From Phytoseiulus persimilis (lineage: Eukaryota > Arthropoda > Arachnida > Mesostigmata > Phytoseiidae), in the NCBI GenBank assembly GCA_037576195.1, contig JAQZDE010000067.1, positions 1 to 64,000 on the forward strand: 64,000 nucleotides of DNA, read 5' to 3'. Below the pieces are notes generated by a model, which was given only the letters and a program-made list of their open reading frames with translations, had not been told where the DNA came from and did no database searches. Made by a program: the position numbers and the translations under genes. This document shows positions 1 to 13,000 of this stretch, one piece after another (within the stretch, counting starts at the first letter, position 1; the number at the start of each line of letters is the position of its first letter).

Positions 1-3000
1 CTCTAGCTCATTGGAAGAATTTGAGAAACGGGCTGCTGTCTTCTAGCTAGCAAAAAGGGATGACTGACTGGCGGCTGGCACTAGTTTGCAACAAACGCTT
101 CTCGGCCTTAAGCCTGACATCAAGGTCCCGTTGCACAATGAAGGCGATCTGCGCTAATCTCAACCGCTCGAATAGCCTCCGCGAGGTTCTGACTCTGGAG
201 TCCGGACTACGAACTTCAGTCAATGGTTCTCTAGGTATACCAGGAACTTTCTCAGTTTCAGTTCTCGTTGGGAGCGCAAACGCGTCCGTAGACGAACCGC
301 GTCCGAATAAGGCAATAGAGACACTGAGCGCCCTATGTTCTCAGTCGTAGCGGCTAGTCAACAGTTCAAACGTGGCTCTATATTTGGACGAGATCCAAAA
401 ATAGAAGCTGGCCTCTGAAGCTATCGAGAAATACCGGCGGACGCCGTACTGTGTAAACCTGGTTCTCGACGACAAGCAGGTCACGTAAGCTCACAATATG
501 CATCGACTGAACCGACAGAAAACGGTTCCTCCGTCTCCGATCCAGGACCAGAGCCGATTCTGATTTAGGTAGAGCAACGGGTAGCAATCTTGCATTCAGA
601 CAGGAGGATGCCAATACCGGCTCGTGCATGCCAAGTCCGAGCCAGTAGAGTGGAGAGGGCAGAAGTCGGTCCCAGACCTCAAGTCCTGTGCTGGAAGCGT
701 TCATCGGTGGGATATCCCGAATGGCATCTTTCTCATTTCGAGAATTCGAAATTTTGTCTCGCTTCATGCTATCATATCTTTTGAGGATATGATACTTCCT
801 GGGAATCGTTCCATCGAACTCTCTCGTTCGGAATCGACATCCAAGGCGGTCGTCCATCACATTTTGAGGCGTTCTACATAATCATCACAAGTTCCCGAAA
901 GAATTCCGTTCTATTCAACTGCATCACACGATTTCTAAGCTTTGGATATGAAAGCTCACCTGTAGATCATTGACTCCTACGACTGTATTTTCTGCTTTGG
1001 TCGAAGGAGAACGGAATAGACGCCGGTCACTGATTCTCACCAGAAATCGAGAATTATGTGGGATGCCTCGCTAGGGTGACTCGCTTTCTCACGTGGGTGT
1101 ACGATGTCGAAATTCGTGGAGACGACCCATCTTATCGTTCCCTCGTAAGTGACGCCCCACGGCAGGCAAAGTTTCGATACAGGATCAGTACAAATACATC
1201 TGTTTGAAAAAGTTGAGATAGTTTGTCGAGAACGGAACCGTTCACCGTCAACACATCCGATGCACAGCAATCGTTCACCAACGATCGAACAAAGATGCCA
1301 CACTCATAACCACTACGGCAAGGTCAGAAAAGGTCAGACGACACCAAGGATCACGGCTGAAGATCCTACGGCGGAACCGACAGAATCCGTGGGAGACGAC
1401 TTCAGGGCTTTCTAAGGATCAGTCGGAGTTTTTCTTGTTTCGTGGTCGCGGCACAGAATAGTAATTAATGTGCGGTATCCGTATCATGAGAATTTATATT
1501 TTTCGCTGATATAATCGGCCCAGGTGTTGTCGGATCATTGTCGACTCCGATGAAGCTGGAGTTTGAATCGGGGCAACACACATCAGAAGCTGGTTCGAGC
1601 ATTCTTGAACGACCTAATTCATCACTGAAGCGGACTGAGCATCGGGACCTATGAGGGAGCCACCATTGATTCAGAGCATACTGCTTCGTTGATGCGATCC
1701 AAACGTACCAACGCACCAGACCGACTGCGGCCATAAGCTGTCTTGACCGTCTACCAGGATGCCATTACACAATCATTGCAACCGCGAAAAGCAGAAAATC
1801 TGTCGAGTTATCTCTCCTACGTCGGATCGGAAGTAGAAATCGCCGAAGTTTCCGGAGTCAATAACACTGATCGGCTAACTTTCCGAAACTCAAGCCTTCG
1901 ATCAGGCCAAAGCTCTCCACGAGCAACACCAAGGCTATTGTTTTACGCAACAAGCGTCGTATCTCTTGTATTAATCCATCTTCAGTATCATGGGCAGGAC
2001 TTCGAATGCACAGAAGTAATTTTGTATCCGTCTCGGCTCATCACTCAGCCACATAGTGGAGACTAGGAGTTTCGCAGTCGAAAAAGAAGATTGGCGTTCA
2101 AAAGTGAAACTGACGAGGTGCGGTAAACAACGTTTTTAGTAGGGGTGCGGGTCGCTCAACGGGGAATACGACCTCGGGTTACCGATCCTCGATGACTTCG
2201 GCTCTGATGATTTTTCGGATCGAAGCGCAAGAAACGACCTTGCTCCTGAAGCCAGACGACCAAGGTTCATTTCCGGAAAAACCTCTCACGGGAACTTGAG
2301 AAGTTCAAACATCGTCCATGATTCATTATCCGATAGATATTTTATCGCTGACGCCCCTGCCCCCTCGGGTTCCCTCACGTGATTTGCGCCCTCTCACACG
2401 AGCCATCCAAAGTTCCGACACCATGCACAACGAAACGCATGGACACCGCATGGCTAGCTAAGGGCCACGGTTCACGATTCAGAAAGCGTGACTCGCGACC
2501 CGCTAAGTTCTGGTGTTTCTGTTAATGGCATACGGCCCGTATCGTTCGAGAACGCACATCGCCAGCGACAGGTACACATCATGGAAGAAGTTCTGTGCCA
2601 AAGTCTACAAATCTTGGATAAAACTGTGCGGAGTTCGGGTACGTACGTTCGCCTGTTATGCTTCGTCATGTCTCGCTAGCGGAGATCTGTCCGCTTGAAC
2701 ATGTGCGGAATCCAGCGCTGAGCCATTCACTATGATTAAACGTTCGTGCGAAGACAAATGCTTCGAGCAAAGCGTGTGTACGTGAAGCCCTAGTTCGACA
2801 TAGCTCTCGTCACCCTGACGCTTGTAGCGTTCATACGATGTTGCTATCGGCGAGCTCGGACTCTTACATATCTTTACTTATTCACATTAACACATGAGTG
2901 TGCTGAGTGAACTCTCGCGTTGTCCGTTCTCGATATAAAACGAGGTAGATAATGCCTACCCTGGAGGGGATCTCGAAAAGACAGTCGAATCCTCCAGACC

Positions 3001-6000
3001 AATCTCGATGCAATCATGTTAGTCACGCCATACAGGCGAAGACGAGCTGATAAACGCGCAAATGCGATGGTTATGTTTGGGATCTCGTGCACTTTGCAAG
3101 ATGGCCTCCCGTTGTGAGTGCGATCTAGGATGTTAGGTGCGCTCTCGGATATACGAGCCGTCACTCAACTGGCCACGCACCCGTTCAGGGTGAGAACCTT
3201 CGCAGGGTTCCTGATCTGAAACTATGCATACTTCGAGCGGGCACTCGACAAGAGCTGCTGGTGACGACACAGGCTATTCTCAAGGACGCACTCTGTTTGC
3301 CGTCTTCCTGTGAGCCGGCTCTACTCGTTATCAGCGTATTCGATGTTTTATCTCCCCGGCTCCTCTCGCCGTCTTCGCGCACCGTTCGGAGCGCTCCACA
3401 ATGTTTCTGGAAAGTTCTGAATTGGACGCAACCGTTGAATTCGCGTCAGCTTTCGCGGTCGTGGGAGATCCCGGAGGAAGTAGGAAAATCGCAATAGCAT
3501 CACCCCTGCCCGGATGATTCACCATCCTGGGTGAATGAGGCACTCTTCCGAAAAAATATTGCAACTCGCGACAGCGCAGTACCGCACGCTATGTTCATAA
3601 AATCAGAAGCATTCTCTAAACTGATAAGTATTCGGTTGTTCACCATTCAAACTATCTCGCTTACATCATTTGATCGCTTGTCGGCCTTAGTCAGCCCAAT
3701 ATTTCGGTCGATATAGCCTACAGAGCTGAAGGAAGAAGCTCGCTTCTTAGCTCGGGCGGTTTGTTGGCTGAGCAAGACGATCCATCAAATGCTAGATTGC
3801 TCCTTCAGCTATTGCTTGGAGTGGAAATAGTTTGGAAGAAATGAGCAGAACGATCGGGCGTGTTTTTGTCTCGTTGTCGTCTCTCGAATCCTCACGGACT
3901 CGCTGGAATTTTCCCGTGAAACTCTTCAAGGCTAAAAACTCTCAATGAAAGGACCGATCTATCTTCTTCTTCCATGCAACGTTCGGCTGCGAACGCTTCC
4001 AATGACGTAGTCTGCGATGATGTCGGTGCAGTTTCGGCCAATTTACGCATCGTTTGAAGCATTATCCAACAAGCACAGAAGTTCAAGACTGTGCATCAGC
4101 ATCCAACAGCCAATATCGCGAATGAGTCTCCGTATTTCCCATTATGACTTCTCCTTGCCCCGTTCGAGGAAGCTTATCGAAAACTCAGATACCACAACGG
4201 ACAAAATAATGTTCAGGAGAGTCCATTGTCCTTCTCCGAAATATTACGGTTCATACCTTTGTTCGACGATCCCGATGCGAGGCAGCTATTCGCTGTAACT
4301 ATTCGAGACTGTGTTATAGAAAAGTAATCGGAGTTCGCGCTCTGGGAGAGCAAGATCGACTTTTCTTAGGATTCCACGGCGCTGACCTGCAGCGTAATCA
4401 TCCGCATCGGGCTGAAGTAGAAACCTCACGCATGAAGCCTCGCTGGGATTCAAGCTTGCGGAGAAAATCTGAAGTGATTCGAGGAATTATTCCCTCCCTC
4501 GCTCTTCAGCTGAGGTGTATCATATCGACTCTCCGTGCTGAAGAATCCAGCGAATGATGAAGAAGGTAGAAATTCATTCTGAGTCATGCAACCGAGGTCC
4601 TCTCGTTGAGATCAGTGAGCAGATGATTTAGTGTCAGAGGTTGCTGTTTCAGTCGAATGTGATCAACTTCCTTAGAAGCACTGAGGGTTGGATAGGACTA
4701 GACTGGAATGGAATTAAGGAACCACTTTGTTTCGATCAGCTCATCTTTTCACGGAGTCCCGGCAGTTGTTCGTCGACAAGCTTGACATCTAAACGGAAAC
4801 CTTCGAGCTCGATTCGAGGAAATAAGTCGAGCATATCCGACGCCAGAATACGACGCCACAGAGTTGTTTTCGGTTTTTTTTCCCTTCACTTACGACGTTC
4901 ACTCCGTCCTCTTACTCACCGGCGAACTTTCCGTGTCTGTAGGAAGTCAGCGTTTTTTTCATGTGACCGCGATCGAACCCGTCGACGCGCACACGTGTAC
5001 TACGAGGGTCCGCGATACGAGAGGTAAGATGAACAGGAAAATCCTATTGAGAGGGTCGTTCCCTAGTTTGGGCAGGGGGATTGCTCGTACGAGCTGACGG
5101 GTGGCAGAGTGACGAGTGGAGGCAACGAGGATAGAGAAGAAATACGGTACTTCGGCCAGAAACGAGGAAAATCGATCCCGCGCTTTCCCATGACTGGGGG
5201 CCACATCGTCGATTTCCGAACATTCAGAATTCAAAGCTCGGTCAAATAGGCGGTGGAAAACTTGTCCGTGTGGCGGAGTATCGAGTCTATCATGAGAAGA
5301 GCTGAAACGTCTTTTTCGAAACCGTTCGTGGAGTGCATTGTGACTTTCGCCAACTACCCAAACAATCGAAGTCGGGCTTCCGAGCCTCACTCGACCCTCG
5401 GTTGATTCACATCAGCTGTATACGACACCAGGATATTGAGTACGGTGACAATAGCACAGACCAGCTCCAACTGCGACTTCATCGAGTTGTGTTAGCGCGC
5501 GACGAATGAGGACTCCGCGTCAGGAGAGTTCGAGCGAAGCTGCTCCGACTCCTAGGTTTCGGTGAGTTTCGAGTCACTTTTTGGGTCTCAACCAGATGTT
5601 CCTCCTTCCCGCCAAGTGAGTCTGATAACTCTGACTTCGATGAGAATCGAGAGGGAGCACGAGAAGGATTTGTGCGAACGAAACAATGAATCAGACTGTG
5701 ACTGCCTCACACACAGAATACTGAGGTCACTTAGATTTGCATAGCCGGTTACCTCACAGGATGCAATGCTTGTCGAATTCCCCCTCGTTCGTCCACGTTT
5801 CACAGAAAACTATCTCTCGGGATCATCCGCAATTGTTGAAAACATCCAACTCTGAAACTTGACCGACCGCGCTCGAATCTTTATATCTCATGAATTGACT
5901 TCGGATACCAATTCAAAGTCTTCCCGTTGATGAACGAGTCTATTCCATTTGCGGGTGTTCAACGAACAGAAGCTGAAAAAGCTCGTGCGTTTCCTCTTCC

Positions 6001-7016
6001 CAATCCGGTCGTTTGCTTGATGACCGTCTCGGCCAACGGGCGCTCACATGATGGGACCCCCCATTGGAAATCGGAATAAGCGGCGCGAAATCGGTCGGAG
6101 AGCCGATGCCAAGCTAGTGTAGAAACTAGAAGAGGGACCCAAGCGTGATGGAGGTGACAATCCTGCGGAATCCTACTGAAGTTACCCGCTGTCAACCAGA
6201 AACCCAGCGGTCAGAGGACGGCGGCCCATCGAGTTGAAGGGAGAGGCAGCAGTTGGCCGCGAAGTCGAAATGATGACGTGCATGGCAGCGATCCCGATCC
6301 ACGGAGGGAAGAAAAACAGTTTGAGGATGCTTAGAACGGAACCGAGCGCCGACTGCCATGACGTAGGCATAGACGTGGATCGGAGCTGGTCGTGGACGAG
6401 TTCCAACGGCGTCCGTTTCTGTGGCTTCCGACGATTTTCTGCGGACTTCTTCTGTTGAGCCAATCCGTCTGCTCATTCGCCCGCCGCTTGCTTGCTCGCA
6501 CAAATCCATCGGCAGGAGAAGAAATCGAAGAACAAGGCGAAGACGAAATCGAGGTAGGAGAGAATCTATCAGAAGATTTTAGAAACACGCACATCCAGTG
6601 CTCTTACACTCGCAGCCAGGAGCCGACCCAATCAGTTCACATCGCGCACAGCTGGCCGGCTCGTGGACGCGCGGCGGCAGCGACGTATCGCAAAGTCCTC
6701 GCTCGGGGTTCGTGTGCAGTTTCGTGACTTCTGCGTTTGCTTTCCGTTTCGTTTCTGTGCGAAAGTGTGCTCCGAGCGCGCTGCGGACGCGCCCCAGAGG
6801 AATCTATCCGTTCACATCGGCAATGAGTGCTTCCTCCGGAGACAACGCGAACTCCGTGTTTCCTCGGGCCATGTGAATACCATGCCGTGCCTGGAATCCG
6901 TCTTGTCAGGAGTGGATCGAGCTCACGAGCGAGCGTTCCCCTGTCGGGAGAACACCAATTGATCACTCGAACTTCGACTACGTGAATAAATCGCTGACAC
7001 ACCGGAACTCGGCAAC
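1..7016. other. Region without a recognisable gene; probable 5' flank of GRAMD4
   Basis: I find no conserved protein on either strand. Two ATG-plus-donor segments could be first exons of genes I cannot follow. At 1104-1144 the frame begins MSKFVETTHLIVPS and is followed by a good GTAAGT donor. At 5506-5561 the frame begins MRTPRQESSSEAAPTPRF and is followed by GTGAGT. Neither joins to a convincing second exon. About 6600-7016 is richer in CpG and immediately precedes the GRAMD4 start, so it probably holds that gene's promoter and leader. A short upstream ATG frame at about 6822-6876 lies in this leader. Confidence 0.3.
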
Positions 7017-10000
7017 ATGTTCGAAGCCGCGCGGAAGAAACAAAATCCCAAGCCGGCGCCGAGAGGCCGGAGGGATTCTCAACCTGTGCTCAACCTTCAC
7101 AAACAACGTCAGGCAGCCGAGACTCTGGTGAGCTTTTTCAGATGACGTTTCAAGCTATGTGCTACTGGACAGCGGTAGATATGAGCCAGAGACCTACACG
7201 CACCCGAGGGCGTAGCTTATCAACTCTGACTTGCACGCTCGCCGATCGGATCGGAGATCACCGAACGAAATGAACCCTCCTCGATCCGGGAGTTCCGCAC
7301 ATCCTCGACCTTCTCGGATTTTTTCTCCCGAACGTTGAGTCTTGCTGAAATTCCATCGTTGCCCCTTCTCACGGGTCGAACAAATCGGCTTCCACTGATC
7401 CGAGTTGGCTGAGTACCATGTACTGGCTGTCATCGAATCGCGTTAATGCGATGTCTGGCTGAGATCGCTGATGACGCCGTGACTATCCATTCCGCCAAAG
7501 GAGAGCTAATAGACGTTCTCGAGAGTCAGGGAAGGAATTAGTATGAAAACACTATTCTCATAACATGACGCGACGCAGATGATGTTATCTCGACGTCGAG
7601 GCTTCCCGGGACGGATATTATTGCATCCGCCGCAACTCATGCAATACATACAAGGATTAGAAGAGCGCCAGATTCGTGGGCGATCATTACGCAGGTTTTT
7701 CACTCTTTCTTCAACTACAGAATTATTTGCTATTTGATCGTCTGTTCAGCTGAAAAAAAAACATCTTGAAGCCAGTTGAGAACGGCCGCGTGGACGTTCG
7801 GCCGTCCGTTCGTAAACAACCATAGAGGAAGCGGCGGGAGCGGATCATGCTCCGCATGTATATTTTGTTGAATATGGCAGTGTCGCCGCACGGTCATGGC
7901 AGTGCACCAGAATTATGCAAAGGAGCGCGACTTCCAGTTGACTTCAGATAATTCGTCTGGGTTTAGCGATTGTAGACTGCATAATGCTGCTGATTTGGCT
8001 GGAAGCCATTAGAACTCTCTTCCAAAAAGCCTAATCCTCATCCACTGTGCGCGTCGCGTCCGCTCGCACAGACTCCCCATGGCAGTTAGTGGTCTTCTGT
8101 CTCCAACGAGACGCTTCATCCGACATGAACTATCGGTCCGCGTGATTCCGGACTCTGTGAGTCATGACGGTATCCGGATTTCCCTCAGGCGTTGACTGCG
8201 CCACCGGATTCGGATCCAGTGCGTGTTGCCTTCGCACGCGCTCCAGGGAGGTTTGTCGGAGACCCCAATATCAGCGCTTCGGCCGGCATCGATGTAGGGA
8301 GCATCACGGATCTGAGGATACGATTTCCTCTCCGAATTCCTGGAATGGCCCATCACTCGGCCCAAAACGTCTCGGTCAGAACCGTGAGTGTCCGTCCCAA
8401 ATTGCTCCGTCCTGTGTGGGCACAAAACGAAGACGCAGAAAGGGTCGAACCATCCCTTCCCGCCGGAATTTCCCCGCCGGATGCATCGACGAAGAACTTT
8501 CTCCATCCTCCCACCAGAAAACTTCCCCAGAAACTGAGAGAAAACACTGAGAAACAGCGAGAACGATAGAAGTTACGTCCTGAATCAGCTCAAAACCATC
8601 TGACGCTTGAGTCGCAGCTCGGAACCGAGCAATTTGTCTCATAAGACGCGATTTAGAGGCCATCTCTCGGGGACTGATACTCGGGAACATGTATCTTCTG
8701 AGTGAAGTTTTCGAGGATCTGCGCTAAGGGGAGCGAGAAAGTACGCGGACTTCTTTCGTGCCAGTCAAGAGTACGGCTCCCTGTCGACTTCCGCCCGACA
8801 ATATCTCAGCTGACCCAAATTGGAAAGGTTGCGGAACCTTGTTCCCTCATTCAAGTAAACCGGGCGCTCTTCTTTCTGAAGCAGGATAAGATACTCAGAA
8901 CTGAACAATAGTAATCACTCTTCAGACGTTTCATTATTTTCTCAAAGCAGGAAAACTCTCCACGAAATTACAAATTTCATGCTGACATCATCCCAAGTCA
9001 GATGCTCTGAAAGTCTTGGAAACTCGTAGGGCTTGCCATCTTCGGGTGAGACGTAGGCCTCGTCTCCAACGCTCTCGCTTTCTCTGCGAGAAGCTCTCCG
9101 TTCGAGGGATTCACGGATGCCAACGTTGACAACAACAGCGACATTTTATTCCTTCCTCCCCTTCCGAAAGCGAGTGACGCGCGCGCGAGACGTCGCTAGC
9201 CGACTCTGATTTGTCTCGGCCTCTGAGCCAATCAGTCCCCCTTCCCCCTAGAATTTCAGTCGTTCCACGTATTCTACAGCTGGGAGAGACAAGTGGCAAC
9301 TTTGTGGAAACAGGCTCTGCAGAAGTTATAAGTGTTCGATCTCCTCAGATCGAAGTTGAGATCTGCTGTTGGGTTTGTCCAGACCGTGCGGAGCTGTTCA
9401 CTGGTGAAATGCAATAAGTTTGTGGAAGTGGCCCAGGAGCTCCAGGCAGAACCGAGAGGGAACCCAGGATCGACGTGGACTCCTTCTGACGTCTCCCCTC
9501 AACTTCGAGATGAAAAATCGGTAATCCGCGCGAGGCTTGATGTGGAGTTGATTTCCATTATTCATCGCCCGTATTCGTAAACTCTGAGCCTCGCTGAGTT
9601 GTTTTTCTATTCTCGTCTCCATGATGGTCTCGTACAAATCGGCTCATAGAAAAGTGGTGCTCTTTCATGACATTCCGAGACTTTCCAATCGGCAGGAGAC
9701 GATTGGTCGCATCGTTTTCCGCGCTCCTTAGACTCGGCATTCCTCCATGAGTATGTGCGGATTCCAATACGAAAAAAAAAACTGTTTACGAACTACAACG
9801 GAGGTGCCTGAAAGTGTGTGTTCCCAATGATTGTCTTGATTCTTGCTTGGATTCCTTTTGCATTGCTGTCAACGGTTCGGCCAAACCAATCCAGACCACC
9901 AAGCTCTGCTCATGCTGAGATTTCAGGAAAATTGCGGGGGAAACGCGCGCTGTCAGTCGGAGGGAGAGCCAAGGCTCTCATAGCTCCATCGTCGAATAGA

Positions 10001-13000
10001 AACCCTCACGAATTCCTGTTTGTGCTCATTTTCCCAACATGATACTCGAATGAGTCATATTGGCTATCAAGCACGCAGATTACCACTCTCGTACAGGAGC
10101 ATCGAAATCAGGCGTGTCTTCGATGAAATCGCAATAGACGGTTTTCTCGGTCGGTAACAGTTCGAAAGGCTTCCGAATGTTTCTGATGACAGCGAGATCC
10201 TTTCCGGAGATGAAGACTGCCGTGATCACTTCACATTGCATCTCCGAATTTTCGCTACTCGGAATGCTCCAGCCTTATTATTCATGAGCCCTGTTTCTCT
10301 GCGTCAGGGATGGTGTTGAGTTTCTCCTCCCGACATGCAGACCATCCATCAGCGTAGAAACCGAGCGAGCTTATTTTTTGACCTGCCCCATGTTCTCTTT
10401 CGAAGCGTCGCCCAGAAAATGCGAGTTACGAGACGTTACGTAGACTTATCGTCGTCGCCGCCGTCTTCGACAGCAGACCTTGATATTGAGCCGACGATCG
10501 CAATATACGGGTTCGTCGATGAGAACATCTGAGACATCTGATGATTGGGAGGCTTGCTTCCGTTCAACTGTCAACGAGGCCTTTTCTGGCGATCTCGACG
10601 GCCGACATTGAGCGTTTTCGGAGAATCGCGGAAAACTGCTCTCAAATTCCAGTCGGAATGAAAAGAATGGGTGTGTTTTCCGCGGCCATCATAACTACGC
10701 CGATTCATTGGTGGGGTAATCAGCAGATGACGCACAATCATGAGAACCTCTGATGTTCGAGGTAGTTGAGGCACTCGAATAGCGATGCGCCGATTTCCTC
10801 GCTGATTTTTCTCATTGTTCCACCTCCCGCATCTACCATGGATTGTTCCACAAGTACTCGAAGAGAAGTTATCTGAATGTGATTCGTCGAACATCGCATT
10901 CATCTGGAAAACATTCACTCAAAGGAAGTGAGCGGCCGGTAAAAATGGGTGTGTAACTTGACTCCGGGCGTGTAAGAGGCCTGCATCATCAGGATACGGA
11001 AATGGTATCCGTCGGGCTTCCCCCGCTTGCGAACAAGCACAAGCTCCATAGTTCGAGCTAATAGACGAGCTGAGCTCAGCAGCCAATCCAAAACCCCAGG
11101 GAATCGTGGGCTTCCTGAGGAACTACTGTTTCCGGAAAATTCGGCCTGTGAACGTTCGAGGCTCTCATCATGCGCATGCTATCCGATGTTCCTGAATACA
11201 CTCTGAGTGACTTGGAGTCGTAATCATTTCTCTCGGATTTTCTCGGTTTTTACTGTCCATTCGTCCTGAATGACGATTGACTTGTTGGGCCCGAGTCATG
11301 CTCCAGCTGCTCGCGTACGTCGACAGATCCAGACCTCGTTTGGTGGAAACCCCTCCATCCGAGACATACGAAGTCTGACCGAGTCGAACTTCACGCGTGC
11401 CGATCAATCAGCCAAAATTGCGATGCGAAGAGCTGCAAAAAATTAATGAATGAAAGTTTCCTCAATGAGATAATCTGTGAAATTTCTCAGAGGCACTAGC
11501 CGTGAAATTTAACGGTCTTTTCTCGCCGATGAGTATGAACACAAGATAAGTCGCAACAAAACTATGAGAGTGGAACACAGGACCTCCATCTGAGAGCGGA
11601 AGAGAGCTCGGAGGGAATGTACCGGAAATAAAACAGTGTACCGGCACTCGTGGAAATGACAGATACCGGGGACTCGTGTACTGGGTGGAGAAATCTCGTA
11701 GGTTTGAAGAAAAAATTGGTACGTTTTCCAAATCTGAGCCCCCGCAGACAGCTCTGCCGGAAGGGTACCGATTCCGCTAGGCGGCGCTGGTGGAGTGTGA
11801 AGATCGAGCCAGACTTGAGAAGCCCCATGGAGCATCGAAATCACGTGGGGCTCCTTCTATCGATGTTGTTGACGGCGCTGAAGATTCGGTTCAGCAGAAA
11901 CACATGCCGCGCTTCACCCACGCCATCTAGCGGACTCAGTGCCCTGCGACTTAGAACTTGGATAGGCTTCGGACCTGCAACGGCTCTTCCTAATGTCTTT
12001 TCTCCTCACATTGGATCTTATTCCTGAAGGACTGTCCAAAGCATTTCAATAAAGTTTTCATCGAGTCGAGGTATAGTTTTCTTCCAATCACCTGCACCTA
12101 GACTGCAATTCAGAGTGGTAAAACAAAAGATGGGCAGCTGGTAAGACTGTTATTTTTCATGAATTGACGTTGTACTGATCAGTTCTCTGTCATACTCATA
12201 GTTGTGGAAGGCGCGTTACATAGGCGCTCCTCCGGGGAGTTTGTTGAAAGTTCAGAACCCGAGAGATCGGTGGAGTATGACCTACCCCAGAAAATCATAT
12301 CCGACGATATGGTTTTTGTTCAGGTGAGGAATTGTGGGAGGAAAACGGTGCGAAGCGTTTCAACCGAGCATGAATGATCGTAGTTTCGCTCGATGAGTCT
12401 ACGACGAGCATCATTCTCCTTCGACTCGAGACTTAAGTTTCGGTCTTGAGATGCCACTACTTTTGGAACGTCGAGCATAGGCAATCTGTCGACTCTGAGT
12501 GCCTCATTCTGACACGGAAAAATTACCGAAGACAAAGTGCGGCTCATTCAGGTTCTGGAATCGTGTTTCGGGAAGCTTTCACTTGGTAACGAATGTCATC
12601 CTGCATGCACTGTATGTCGCGGTGCTGATTTACGTGCGACCGTGAGAGGAAGTTTCCTCAAGCCGAAATCTAATCCCTGCTGTCTGTTTTAGCTGGCCGT
12701 TCCTCTCCTCATCGGAAGAAATGTTTCTTGTCCTGACCTCACTCAGGAGTTCGAGCAAGAGTTGCAACTGGACGAGATGAATAAACTCACAGACGCCAGG
12801 CACTTGCAGCCGCCGACGCTGAGTACCGATTTCGGTTCCATGGAAAGTTTCATCAACTCTGATGATGAAATGATTCCATCCTTCTCCATGAAAGACTTCA
12901 GCAGGAGCTCTTCCGGTAAGTGAATACCAGTCTTTCTCAGATACGTGGCTGATTACAGCACACATGATCACGCAACACGCATCATTTGTGGACCATTTGG